Part shown: one piece after another, positions 16,366 through 23,898 of the stretch
How the letters are laid out: the number at the start of each line of letters is the position of its first letter
Numbering within the stretch: the first letter of the stretch is position 1
IMG/VR virus record: IMGVR_UViG_3300023235_000015
Span: 1 to 64,000 of that record
From: a virus
DNA length: 64,000 nt
Reading direction: 5' to 3' (one strand)
Made by a program: the position numbers and the translations under genes
The notes under the pieces: generated by a model
Databases searched by the model: none
The model's input: the letters and a program-made list of their open reading frames with translations, nothing else
What the model was told of the DNA's origin: nothing

Positions 16366-18450
16366 ATGCCAGTTAATCATTCATTATATAAAGCAATAAC
16401 TAATAGCAGATGGCAAGGCGATGGTGAGCTAGCAGTTAAAGGCTCTGGAATTGCTGTGCCTATTGGCCTAGAGGCAACATTTTCTTATAACGGGCTAGTT
16501 ATGAATGATTTAACTGTATACGATAAATATAGAGTAATGAGTATTGATGGTTTAGCTGATTCTTCTATTAGAGATTCTAGAGAAGATAAGCCGGGTGATG
16601 ATGGTCAAGATGCCTACACTAGTTATTATTCTGGCCGCACAATTGTTATGCAAGTTAGAGTAGAAGCTTATGGCTTAGATAAACTCCGTGATATGGAAGA
16701 ATCTTTAAGAACAGCTTTTATTGATATGAAAGAAAAGCCGCTATACTTTTTGACTAATCAAAACAATATGAATCATTACATAAATTGTAAAAAATCTGCC
16801 GAAATGTCCAAAGAAGAAGATGTATCAAGTTTAGATTACAGACATTTTCGTACATGGCAGATTACACTTACTGCTTCTGATCCTAGATTTTATAGAGTAA
16901 GTAAAAATTACATTAATACGCTAGTAACTGTTGATGAACCAGAATTTAATAATGATATTAGTTTCGAAAGTGCTAGCGGCATAAATAATAGATGGGTTTC
17001 TGATCCTAATAACAAAAGAACTAGTTGGCTTGGAACTGATCACAATAGCACAAGCGAAATTGATAATAATTATGCTAATACGCGGCGAAACTACGCGGCA
17101 AACCCGCGAGCCGCCGTAAACGCAACGGACGGCTGGTCTTTTGGCAGCACCGGCTACACGGGCGCGGCGATGATAAAGCAAAACACTTCGCTTACTCAAC
17201 ACGGAACGTCGTTCAGCATAGTCGGCACGAAGGTAGGCGCAACCCCTCAGGCTCTGTTTATGACGACCTCGCCGACGAACTCGGTTCCTGCGGCACCGGG
17301 CGAGATCTGGACCGCGAGCGCAGTCTTTCATAGCATCGACCCGTCTGTCTCGACTTCTGCCGCAAGAGGTTTTCGATGCCAGATCCAATGGTATGACGCG
17401 GGGAACTCGCTCATTAGCACCGATACTTCGGACTTTGTGCCAGACGAAGGCGTGGCCGGGACTCGGATTCACACCACCGCGACCGCGCCTGCTTTGACAG
17501 CGTTCGTCGCAATGCGGCCTACCTGCTTTTCGGAAACAGACGGCGACTTTGTAAGTTTCCGCGTATGGGACTGTCTGCTTGAGAAGTCAAGCGAGGTGGG
17601 CACCTACTTCGACGGCTCAGGTTACTATGACCCATATAATGTATTAGCTCCGGGTGGAAGTGTAGTTAGCTCTATTTCAACTGATTGGGCATCGCAGGGA
17701 ACTAAATCACTAAAGGTTGTAAGCTCATACACTAATCCTGATAAAGTAAAAATTACAAAGTCTTTTTATAACATACGCGACGGATTTGCTTACTCATTTT
17801 CTGGTAATGCTAACTTTGAAGTAAATGATATAATAGGAAGTGATCCAGCTAATGTAATAATAAAATTAAACTTTTTTAATCTAAATAATACAAGTTTAGG
17901 ATCAACAATTGTTTACAGCGCACAAATAGGGTTTGCTCTTTCTAATTCTATATTTAATTGGAATCATGGGTTTATAGCGCCAAGTGGTTGTGCTAAAATT
18001 ACAATGGAAACAAGTATTGAATACTTAGTTTCTAATACTGGCTGGACTTTATATCTAGATGAGCTTTCTCTAAGACATACTAATATCCTTTCAGAAACAG
18101 GCCATATAAATATTGAAAATTTAGGTAATTATAATACTAGTCCTATTATAATAATTGGTGGCGAAATGGAAAATATTACTGTTATAAATGAATCAGCGCC
18201 AGAACCATTTAATAATATTAAATTCAAGCCTTCAATAGTAATAAATGAAGGCGACGTTTACATTATTGATGTAGATAAAAGAACAATTGTAGATCAAAAT
18301 GGTGTTAATAAAATTAACGAACTAGATATGACTTCTGGTTGGCTAAAACTTTATAATGGCCCTAACACTATAACATTAAGCCCTAGTACAATTTTTGGCT
18401 CAAGCACAGAATCTCAAATATCTTTTGAGTGGAAGGATGCGTGGATATAA
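16366..18450 (+). CDS. Distal tail protein with inserted carbohydrate-binding-like module
   Basis: The 694-residue protein has an N-terminal Dit-like part (residues about 40-185: GRTIVMQVRVEAYGLDKLRDMEESLR, then FRTWQITLTASDPRF) and a matching beta ending (SPIIIIGGEMENITVIN, then LDMTSGWLKLYNGPNTI). Between them lie two jelly-roll-like modules. The first (about residues 240-420) is encoded by a GC-rich segment with the WTASAVFHS and VGTYFDGSGY motifs of phage carbohydrate-binding modules. The second (about 430-570) is AT-rich. The tail-associated protein follows one base later. The protein probably forms the ring at the tail tip and displays sugar-binding modules. Confidence 0.75.
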   Translation: MPVNHSLYKAITNSRWQGDGELAVKGSGIAVPIGLEATFSYNGLVMNDLTVYDKYRVMSIDGLADSSIRDSREDKPGDDGQDAYTSYYSGRTIVMQVRVEAYGLDKLRDMEESLRTAFIDMKEKPLYFLTNQNNMNHYINCKKSAEMSKEEDVSSLDYRHFRTWQITLTASDPRFYRVSKNYINTLVTVDEPEFNNDISFESASGINNRWVSDPNNKRTSWLGTDHNSTSEIDNNYANTRRNYAANPRAAVNATDGWSFGSTGYTGAAMIKQNTSLTQHGTSFSIVGTKVGATPQALFMTTSPTNSVPAAPGEIWTASAVFHSIDPSVSTSAARGFRCQIQWYDAGNSLISTDTSDFVPDEGVAGTRIHTTATAPALTAFVAMRPTCFSETDGDFVSFRVWDCLLEKSSEVGTYFDGSGYYDPYNVLAPGGSVVSSISTDWASQGTKSLKVVSSYTNPDKVKITKSFYNIRDGFAYSFSGNANFEVNDIIGSDPANVIIKLNFFNLNNTSLGSTIVYSAQIGFALSNSIFNWNHGFIAPSGCAKITMETSIEYLVSNTGWTLYLDELSLRHTNILSETGHINIENLGNYNTSPIIIIGGEMENITVINESAPEPFNNIKFKPSIVINEGDVYIIDVDKRTIVDQNGVNKINELDMTSGWLKLYNGPNTITLSPSTIFGSSTESQISFEWKDAWI

Positions 18451-19503
18451 ATGGCAAATTGGAAATTTTTTCTTGCTAATTCTTCCAACATGGAAGTACA
18501 GCTTGATATAACTGGTAATGCTAGAGCCAAACAAATAACGCTTAGTCACAACAGATCGGGCAATTTTACATTTAATCTTCCTCTTACTATAGAGTATTTA
18601 GAATATACTAAAACAAATCAATACTGTATCATAGCAATGAAAAATAATACTATAGTTTGGAGTGGACCTTTATGGACGCGCTCTATTGACCTTTTAGAAG
18701 AAAAAATTACTCTTTCGGCGGTTGGTTGGTTTGAGATTCTTATGAATCGTTATCTTCGTGAAACCGTACCTGACTATAGTGACGTTCCTACTTTAGATAG
18801 CTCAATTGGTCACGCTCTATTAGGTATAGCTAATACAGACGTACCTACATATATTACTACTGGTTTAAGTACAGGATCAACTAATAGAACTATTAAATAT
18901 GAGATTTTTCAAAGTATTGGCGAGGAAATAATTAATCTTTCTGATACAGAAAATGGATTTGATATCTATGTTGATCCTGAAACTAGAGAGCTAAACTTGT
19001 ATGATAATACTGATTATGTTGATAGAACGTCTATACCTTTTGGTATGAATCATGGTGTTAATAATATTTCTAATATTGTAATTAACGAGAATGGCGGCGA
19101 AATGAGAAACCGTATTCAAGTTGTCGGCGCTAATAATGATGTGTATGAATATGATAGTTTAGCAAGTCAAGCTACTAATGGGCTTATGACTGAGGTTATA
19201 CAGCTTACAGAAAGTGATGATGCTACATTATTACAAGCTATTGCTAATGCTCAGGGAGCAATTAAAGAAAATGGAATGATTGATTATGAACTTACGTTAA
19301 AGCCTGAAGGCGAAAGCAATCCTTACGAAATTTTTGAAGATTACGATATTGGAGATAGAATTTACATTACTGCTCAAAAATATATTGATGGTGAAACAGT
19401 ATTATTTACACATGAGCCTAGAATCTTTGGCGCTACAATTGATATTGATGAGTACAATACTGAACGTGTAAGCTCTCTACAAACTACTTTTTCAGGTGCT
19501 TAA
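18451..19503 (+). CDS. Tail-associated (Gp37-like) tip protein
   Basis: The 350-residue protein shows the pattern of the siphovirus ReqiPepy6 Gp37-like family: an opening strand-rich domain (ARAKQITLSHNRSGNFTFNLP), VWSGPLWTRSIDLLEEKITLSAVGWFEIL, and the later YDIGDRIYITAQKY strand. These proteins form the tail tip hub below Dit. The start abuts the Dit stop and its own stop overlaps the next ATG (TAATG), so translation is coupled. Confidence 0.75.
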   Translation: MANWKFFLANSSNMEVQLDITGNARAKQITLSHNRSGNFTFNLPLTIEYLEYTKTNQYCIIAMKNNTIVWSGPLWTRSIDLLEEKITLSAVGWFEILMNRYLRETVPDYSDVPTLDSSIGHALLGIANTDVPTYITTGLSTGSTNRTIKYEIFQSIGEEIINLSDTENGFDIYVDPETRELNLYDNTDYVDRTSIPFGMNHGVNNISNIVINENGGEMRNRIQVVGANNDVYEYDSLASQATNGLMTEVIQLTESDDATLLQAIANAQGAIKENGMIDYELTLKPEGESNPYEIFEDYDIGDRIYITAQKYIDGETVLFTHEPRIFGATIDIDEYNTERVSSLQTTFSGA

Positions 19504-19922
19504 TGTCAAATTTAGGTAAACAAAAAACTTTAGTTGGCGCTATTCTTAAAAACGAAAAAGATATTGAAGAACTAAAGAGAAAATCAATAAATCTGGCAAA
19601 TAACGTTCCCGAAGCATGGATTGCCCCAACATTCACAAACAGCTTTACAAACTTTGGCAGCCCCCACGCCAACGCCGGGTACTACAAAGACCCATCCGGG
19701 CGAGTCCATCTACGCGGCGCGGTCAAGCGCAGCCCGACCACCGATCTCGGAATGTTCACCCTGCCTGCGGGCTACCGGCCTTCTGCCCAGCTTGTCTCAC
19801 CTATCTCGGTCTTTGGCGCAATCGGGGGACTTGGGATTACCAGCGCAGGCGTTGTCAATGCCAACAGCGGCGATACCTCAGTTTTCGTATCGCTCGACGG
19901 AATCTCATTCAGGGCAGCGTAA
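19503..19922 (+). CDS. Minor tail protein, probable receptor-binding tip
   Basis: The first 37 residues form a short charged coil (LKNEKDIEELKRKS). The rest is a beta-rich C-terminal domain with GYYKDPSGRVHLRGAVKR and FTLPAGYRPSAQL, a pattern common to phage receptor-binding or fibre-tip domains. The coil is AT-rich and the tip (about 19610-19922) is GC-rich, so the tip appears to be an exchangeable domain. It closes the tail operon. Confidence 0.65.
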   Translation: MSNLGKQKTLVGAILKNEKDIEELKRKSINLANNVPEAWIAPTFTNSFTNFGSPHANAGYYKDPSGRVHLRGAVKRSPTTDLGMFTLPAGYRPSAQLVSPISVFGAIGGLGITSAGVVNANSGDTSVFVSLDGISFRAA

Positions 19923-20009
19923 GTAGACCTATGTGAAGGCAAGGGCTGGTACGACGAGCATTCTAGGAAGTTTGCGCCAATGCTAGCAGTATGATACCAT
20001 ACGTTTACA

Positions 20010-21410
20010 TTGATTGAGATAAAAGTCACAAACTTCATTGAGGTTAGGGGGCTACCTGATAAATGGGTAGCTTCTCTTGCTAAGCTGGTGTCAGTAGAAA
20101 ACGAGAAGAAGGCTACAGCGATAAGTGAACATACTTATGGCGCTGAATACCTACCTGATCGTTTGACCTACCTAGAAGATCAGGGTGATTACATTACGCT
20201 ACCTCTAGGCTTTGAGAAAGAGCTTACAACGCGCCTGACTGAGACTAAGACACCTTACAAAAGACTTAGATGTACTAATTTTGTATCGTCAAAATCTTAT
20301 ACAGATCATGATACTATTGCCCTTAGAGATAGACAGCCAGAAGCTAAACAAGCTATGCTAGACAATAAGCATGGACTTATTATGGCTTCTCCCGGCTTTG
20401 GCAAAACTACAGTTGGCCTTCACGCTATTTTAGAAATAGGTCAAAGAACAATAATCTTAGTTGACAAAACTGAGCTAGCTAAACAGTGGATAGTTCGCGC
20501 CAAAGAACAATTTGGTATTGATATAGGTCTTATTGGAGATAACCAATGGAACGAGCAAGACATTACAGTAGCTACGCTTCAAACTCTAAGGTCTAGAGAA
20601 GAACAGCTAAACAATGAAAACTTTTGGGATAGATGGGGAGTTGTTGTATATGATGAATCGCATCATGCTGGTAGCTCAGATAGCTACTTTAATATTGTCA
20701 GTAAGTTTAAAGCTGATCGTAGGTACGGCCTTTCAGCTACTAAAGGAAAGAGCCAACAGAAATCAAAGGTGGCCGAACTAGTATTTGGCCCTGTTTTATT
20801 TGAAGATAAAACAAATCAACTTATTCCTACTGTACACAGAGTAAAAACTAATTTTCAATTTGAATATCGTGGTACAGATATTATCAATGGAAAGCGCGTA
20901 CAGAATAATTACCAAGCTATGATAAAAGAACTTATCGCTGACATAGATAGAAATAAATTAATTGCGTCTAAGATAAATAACGAACCTAACTGCGCTCATC
21001 TAGTTATATCAAGGCGGCTACAGCACCTAGAGGACGTTCAAAGCGCCGTAATAGAGGCTGGCTTCGATCCTAAGCGGTGTTTTATGCTTACAGGCAAGGA
21101 ATCCTCAGACCGACGCTTAGAGGTCGGGAGAATGGCTGACAGCGGCTCTATCGCTATATTTTCAACCGTAGCTGACGAGGGATTGGATATCCCGCGCCTA
21201 GACAGAATACACTTACCATTTCCATCTAAGAATCATGAGACAACTAGACAACAAGTAGGTAGAGGTTTAAGAAACCATCCTGATAAAGATGAAACTATTA
21301 TCTATGATTATGTTGATTTAGAAGTATCTGTAATGCGCAATCAATGGAGAAACCGTTTGAATAGATATTACCGTCCAAACAAATTTCCCATTGAATCTTA
21401 CGAATTTTAG
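20010..21410 (+). CDS. Superfamily 2 DNA helicase (UvsW-like)
   Basis: The TTG at 20010 is the plausible start. The 466-residue protein has Walker A ASPGFGKTT (about residue 127), DESHH Walker B (about 215), LSATKGK motif III and a C-terminal QVGRGLRN motif VI. Length and an N-terminal domain before motif I resemble UvsW/RAD25-type helicases that remodel recombination or replication forks. It stands alone between the tail operon and the converging tRNA cluster. Its last codons and stop (21408-21410) lie inside the 3' strand of helix P1 of the RNase P RNA gene on the other strand. Confidence 0.85.
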   Translation: MIEIKVTNFIEVRGLPDKWVASLAKLVSVENEKKATAISEHTYGAEYLPDRLTYLEDQGDYITLPLGFEKELTTRLTETKTPYKRLRCTNFVSSKSYTDHDTIALRDRQPEAKQAMLDNKHGLIMASPGFGKTTVGLHAILEIGQRTIILVDKTELAKQWIVRAKEQFGIDIGLIGDNQWNEQDITVATLQTLRSREEQLNNENFWDRWGVVVYDESHHAGSSDSYFNIVSKFKADRRYGLSATKGKSQQKSKVAELVFGPVLFEDKTNQLIPTVHRVKTNFQFEYRGTDIINGKRVQNNYQAMIKELIADIDRNKLIASKINNEPNCAHLVISRRLQHLEDVQSAVIEAGFDPKRCFMLTGKESSDRRLEVGRMADSGSIAIFSTVADEGLDIPRLDRIHLPFPSKNHETTRQQVGRGLRNHPDKDETIIYDYVDLEVSVMRNQWRNRLNRYYRPNKFPIESYEF

Positions 21411-21779
21411 TATATCATATAGGCAGGATTCTGTTTTTCAGTCAATCATCTGTCTCAGTGTTGCTCTCGCTTTTCAGCGCACTTAGCTCCCTCAATAGGA
21501 AGTGCATACTGGCCGCATCTTTACATGGTGGCTGCTCTCTACCTTCATTCCTCAAAGTTTTCGGCATCTTAGTTTTCACGCCACTATGATTAGTCCTTAC
21601 AGGAAATATTTTGAGATTGCATACCCTGCTTAACGTCTTTTCTACTTATTGGTAAATAGCGGGTTTCCCCTCCCAAAGCGGATAAGTCATTTTATATTAG
21701 GTTAGCCCTAACAGGGTTGTCCTGACCTTCCTCGACAATGAATTTGAGCCATATGCCGCGACTGACCAGATATACTAAA
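21406..21779 (-). ncRNA. rnpB: RNase P RNA (bacterial type A-like)
   Basis: Read on the minus strand this 374-nt stretch matches the order of RNase P RNA landmarks. P1: TTTAGTATATC (21779-21769) pairs perfectly with GATATACTAAA (21416-21406). P2: TCAGTC (21765-21760) pairs with GACTGA (21443-21438). Conserved GAGGAAGGTC precedes the P4 strand CAGGA (21724-21720), which pairs with TCCTG (21428-21424) in the ACAGAATCCTG block. GAGGGGAAACCCGC, GGTAGAGAGC...CCACC and AGACAGATGATTGACTG follow the order seen in E. coli M1 RNA. I did not find a clear GGU in the expected L15 position, consistent with tRNAs that do not encode CCA. The gene starts right after the last tRNA fragment of the cluster, so it is probably co-transcribed. 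Role: ribozyme that cuts tRNA 5' leaders, using the host protein subunit. Confidence 0.9.
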
Positions 21780-21781
21780 TA

Positions 21782-21860
21782 GGAGTGGTGGGAATCGAAC
21801 CCAACGTATTATCTGTAACCATTACCCCTTAAGTACTGCCGTCTGGATTTGAACCAGATT
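21782..21860 (-). pseudogene. Two tRNA fragments at the end of the tRNA cluster
   Basis: The first piece (about 21833-21858) is a T-arm only: TCTGG, loop TTCAAAT, CCAGA, then CGGCAGT. The second (about 21782-21830) has an acceptor-like AGGGGT/ACTCCT, a D-like hairpin GTAATGGTTAC and a canonical T-loop TTCGATT, but no anticodon arm. Neither is a full tRNA. The HNH gene ends directly at the first fragment, suggesting the endonuclease replaced a 5' half. Confidence 0.5.
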
Positions 21861-22248
21861 AAAGCCTTCCGTCTAGGTATTTATTTTTATACCAGTCGTT
21901 TTCTTCTATGTGAAATATGTGGTGACAATTCCTGCATAAGACTTCGCATTTATTTATTTCATCTAAAATGCGTTGTTGAGCTATTTGTTTATGCGGCGCG
22001 TCAAATAAGCCGAATGATTTTTCGCCTCTTATATGGTGAAAGTCCAAACACCGAATATCTTTTTGACCACACTCACCACAAGGGTTGGTTGATAAATATT
22101 CGCACAGAAAAATTTGAATTTCTCTAGTTCGTTTAGCTTTTTGAATCTTAACTCTAGCTTTTTGTTTCTTTTTGTTCTTCTGATACCAGTCTCTTTGGTA
22201 CTGGCGATTTCGTTTTCGTTGCTCTAAATTATTAGGATCGTATGACAT
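21859..22248 (-). CDS. HNH homing endonuclease within the tRNA cluster
   Basis: The 129-residue basic protein has paired CxxC motifs (PCGECG and EVLCRNCHH) around the catalytic core RCLDFHHIRGEKSF, the usual HNH layout of small free-standing phage endonucleases. The N-terminus is strongly basic (KNKKKQKARVKIQKAKR). It lies on the same strand as the tRNAs, and its stop codon abuts a T-arm fragment. Such genes spread by cutting intergenic or tRNA sites. No intron core was recognised around it. Confidence 0.85.
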   Translation of the reverse strand: MSYDPNNLEQRKRNRQYQRDWYQKNKKKQKARVKIQKAKRTREIQIFLCEYLSTNPCGECGQKDIRCLDFHHIRGEKSFGLFDAPHKQIAQQRILDEINKCEVLCRNCHHIFHIEENDWYKNKYLDGRL

Positions 22249-22283
22249 AACTGTATTATATCAAGTTATAAGATCAATTCATA

Positions 22284-22356
22284 GGGAAGGCGGGGATTGA
22301 ACCCGCGTGAACCAATTACCCTTTCAACTGCATATAAGACAGAGGGGATACTTCCC
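22284..22356 (-). tRNA. Atypical tRNA-like gene, possible TAT anticodon
   Basis: Acceptor GGGAAG/CTTCCC and a canonical T-arm (GCGGG, TTCAATC, CCCGC) are clear, and the length is 73 nt. The 5' half lacks a normal D-arm: only six bases separate acceptor from a CTGT/GCAG hairpin with loop CTTATAT (anticodon TAT if used). A D-like AATTGG sequence lies after that hairpin instead. It may be decaying or rearranged. Confidence 0.35.
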
Positions 22357-22363
22357 AACGATT

Positions 22364-22386
22364 AAAGACTCTGTTATAGAGTCTTT
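22364..22386 (-). other. Perfect 8-bp hairpin between tRNA genes
   Basis: AAAGACTC pairs with GAGTCTTT around a seven-base loop. It separates tRNA-Ile from the atypical tRNA and could be a processing or stability element. Confidence 0.5.
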
Positions 22387-22398
22387 GGTAATACAATA

Positions 22399-22467
22399 GG
22401 ATATAAAGGTTATGCTCCTTTTTCTCTGCCTTATCAGAGCAGCGTCTTAACTAGTGGACAAATATCC
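22399..22467 (-). tRNA. tRNA-Ile(GAT) with unusual elbow
   Basis: Acceptor GGATAT/ATATCC, anticodon stem CTGCT/GGCAG with loop CTGATAA. The T-loop is AGCATAA instead of TTCNANT and the D-loop is ACTAGTTAA without GG. C56 and one G in the D-loop are kept. Acceptor plus T-stem give 11 base pairs rather than 12. Confidence 0.7.
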
Positions 22468-22482
22468 AATGTGTAAATAAGT

Positions 22483-22554
22483 GGAGCTAATAGGATTCGA
22501 ACCTACATAAAATACGTTGCAAACGTATCGCCTTGCCAATCGAGCCATAACCCC
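22483..22554 (-). tRNA. tRNA-Ala(TGC)
   Basis: Acceptor GGGGTTA/TAGCTCC, anticodon stem ATACG/CGTAT with loop TTTGCAA, canonical T-loop TTCGAAT and D-loop with GG. CCA is not encoded. Confidence 0.92.
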
Positions 22555-22571
22555 TTGATAAATTTTTAAGT

Positions 22572-22643
22572 GGTCAATCAGGGATTCGAACCCCGGACCT
22601 TCCGCATGTAAAACGGCTGCGCTACCAACTGCGCCAATCGACC
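22572..22643 (-). tRNA. tRNA-Val(TAC)
   Basis: Acceptor GGTCGAT/ATTGACC, loop TTTACAT, T-arm GGGGTTCGAATCCC. All arms are intact and CCA is not encoded. Confidence 0.9.
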
Positions 22644-22680
22644 TTAAATTTTACTTCTTGACTTTCTTTTTCTTAACGTA

Positions 22681-22740
22681 TTCGAACCTATGCTTTCTTG
22701 GTATGTAACACCAAAGCTCTACCTACTGAGCTAATCGGGT
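22681..22740 (-). pseudogene. Truncated second tRNA-Val(TAC)
   Basis: The 5' acceptor strand ACCCGAT, D-arm GCTC/GAGC, anticodon stem TTGGT/ACCAA with loop GTTACAT and T-loop TTCGAAT are all present. After the T-loop the sequence runs ACGTTAAGAAAAAG, which cannot close the T-stem or the acceptor. The 3' end is lost, so it is probably a dead duplicate. Confidence 0.6.
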
Positions 22741-22754
22741 ATGTAATTTTTAAA

Positions 22755-22826
22755 GCGCCTATTTGGATTCGAACCAAAATCTTCGACCTTCGTAGAGTCG
22801 TGTGTTATCCATTACACTATAGACGC
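22755..22826 (-). tRNA. tRNA-Arg(ACG)
   Basis: Acceptor GCGTCTA/TAGGCGC, anticodon stem CGACT/GGTCG with loop CTACGAA, T-loop TTCGAAT. A34 would need deamination to inosine to read all CGN codons it could serve. Confidence 0.9.
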
Positions 22827-22872
22827 ATATGTAGGTTACTTTGAAGTAGAGCGTATACCTACAATACTCTAC

Positions 22873-22944
22873 ACCCCTACTAGGATTCGAACCTAGACCT
22901 AACGACTTAGAAGATCGTTGCATTATCCATTGTGCTATAGAGGT
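22873..22944 (-). tRNA. tRNA-Arg(TCT)
   Basis: Acceptor ACCTCTA/TAGGGGT, anticodon stem ACGAT/GTCGT with loop CTTCTAA, T-loop TTCGAAT. It reads AGA, a frequent Arg codon in these genes. Confidence 0.92.
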
Positions 22945-23017
22945 ATATTGCTAGTCACAAAAAGTAGCTATTTTTTTACTAGCTCTTACATGAGAGGATA
23001 AGTCAATGTAAGTAAGC

Positions 23018-23087
23018 AGGAAATAAAGGGATCGAACCTTTGTTTGCAGGTTTGGAATCTGCCGTGATGCCATTACACTAATCTCCT
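23018..23087 (-). tRNA. tRNA-Trp(CCA)
   Basis: Acceptor AGGAGAT/ATTTCCT, anticodon stem GCAGA/CCTGC with loop TTCCAAA, T-loop TTCGATC. The 73-base spacer to the next gene holds two inverted repeats (CTTACAT/ATGTAAG and GCTAGT/ACTAGC). Confidence 0.88.
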
Positions 23088-23103
23088 ATATTTAATTTTT
23101 AGC

Positions 23104-23174
23104 TGATCCAGAAGGATTCGAACCTTCATTTTTCTGCTTAACAGGCATACGCATTTCCATTATGCTACAGATCA
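23104..23174 (-). tRNA. tRNA-Asn(GTT)
   Basis: Acceptor TGATCTG/TGGATCA, loop CTGTTAA, T-arm GAAGGTTCGAATCCTTC. All arms are present. Confidence 0.9.
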
Positions 23175-23187
23175 ATGTTTACTACAG

Positions 23188-23270
23188 TATCGCATATAGG
23201 ATTCGAACCTATTCACCCGAAGGAACAGTTTTACAGACTGCCATGACTCTCCAACTTCATCGCTACGATA
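23188..23270 (-). tRNA. tRNA-Tyr(GTA)
   Basis: Class II tRNA with acceptor TATCGTA/TGCGATA, anticodon stem GCAGT/ACTGT, loop CTGTAAA and variable arm closing with CCTTCGGG. Length 83 nt. Confidence 0.92.
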
Positions 23271-23283
23271 TGTTTTACTTCAT

Positions 23284-23354
23284 GATTCCTGATGGATTCG
23301 CACCACCGACGCGCAACGCTTCAAGATGCCGCTCTACTCCTGAGCTAAGGAACC
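23284..23354 (-). tRNA. tRNA-Phe(GAA) with G55
   Basis: Acceptor GGTTCCT/AGGAATC, anticodon loop TTGAAGC (stem GCATC/GTTGC, one mismatch), T-loop TGCGAAT, so position 55 is G rather than T. The D-loop AGGAGTA can place A at 18 and G at 19. Confidence 0.8.
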
Positions 23355-23368
23355 GTATTTAATTAAGG

Positions 23369-23440
23369 GCGAACAGAGGAATTCGAATCCTCATTTTCTT
23401 GGATCACAACCAAGGGCATTAACCGTTATGCTATGTTCGC
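23369..23440 (-). tRNA. tRNA-His(GTG)
   Basis: Acceptor GCGAACA/TGTTCGC, anticodon stem CTTGG/CCAAG with loop TTGTGAT. C73 is present; the base before position 1 is T, so G-1 is not encoded and would have to be added. Confidence 0.92.
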
Positions 23441-23443
23441 AGT

Positions 23444-23518
23444 ACGCTCGGAAGGAATCGAACCTTCAAAATCTCTTGTGTCTAAGACAAGCGGCTTTGC
23501 CAGTTTGCCCACAAGCGC
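23444..23518 (-). tRNA. tRNA-Leu(TAG) with short variable region
   Basis: Anticodon stem CTTGT/ACAAG with loop CTTAGAC; D-arm GTGGGCAAACTGGCAAAGCC is Leu-like. The variable region is only AGATTTT, not the long arm usual for Leu. Acceptor GCGCTTG/CGAGCGT begins with a G-U pair. Confidence 0.8.
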
Positions 23519-23536
23519 ATGTTATTTTTACTTCAA

Positions 23537-23606
23537 TCACCGGCTAGGATTCGAACCCAGATAAGATGCCCCAAAAACATCTGTCTTACCGTTAGACGAC
23601 CAGTGA
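23537..23606 (-). tRNA. tRNA-Gln(TTG)
   Basis: Acceptor TCACTGG/CCGGTGA, anticodon stem GATGT/GCATC with loop TTTTGGG, T-loop TTCGAAT. The register was fixed by counting from the D-stem; a Pro(TGG) reading would need a shifted loop. Confidence 0.8.
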
Positions 23607-23611
23607 ACATT

Positions 23612-23680
23612 GCTTAGAATGGATTCGAACCACTATCCCTAGATTCAGAGTCTAGTCACTTACCAATTAGTGTACCAAGC
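23612..23680 (-). tRNA. tRNA-Gln(CTG)
   Basis: Anticodon stem CTAGA/TCTAG with loop CTCTGAA, acceptor GCTTGG/CTAAGC, T-loop TTCGAAT. It complements tRNA-Gln(TTG) next to it. Confidence 0.88.
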
Positions 23681-23696
23681 ATTATTTTTACTACAA

Positions 23697-23767
23697 GCCT
23701 AAATACGGAATCGAACCGTAATTATCTGATTACAAAACAGAGGTAATAGCCGTTATACTATTCAGGC
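23697..23767 (-). tRNA. tRNA-Thr(TGT)
   Basis: Acceptor GCCTGAA/TTTAGGC, loop TTTGTAA, T-arm TACGGTTCGATTCCGTA. All arms are intact. Confidence 0.9.
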
Positions 23768-23782
23768 GTATGTTGTTCATAC

Positions 23783-23791
23783 ATTATACCA
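23783..23791 (-). promoter_or_regulatory. Extended -10 promoter candidate within the tRNA cluster
   Basis: On the minus strand ATGGTATAATG provides TGnTATAAT; no -35 match at 17-18 bases. It would start RNA for tRNA-Thr and the genes downstream of it. Confidence 0.4.
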
Positions 23792-23799
23792 TACTTCAA

Positions 23800-23882
23800 G
23801 GAAGGGCAGAGATTCGAACTCTGAGGGCTGTTACGCCTAGCTGTTTTCAAAACAGTGTCCTTAACCAATTCGGATACCTTCC
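23800..23882 (-). tRNA. tRNA-Ser(TGA)
   Basis: Class II tRNA: acceptor GGAAGG/CCTTCC, loop TTTGAAA, variable arm GGCGTAACAGCC, T-arm CAGAGTTCGAATCTCTG. Length 83 nt. Confidence 0.9.
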
Positions 23883-23898
23883 ATATTTAATTTTAAGC

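Noticed and set aside
16921-17472. Minus-strand frame opposite the distal tail insert
   Set aside because: Shadow of GC-rich codons; arginine-rich artefact.
19616-19936. Two extra plus-strand frames in the tail tip gene
   Set aside because: Overlap a coherent beta domain in another frame and contain arginine-rich shadow sequence.
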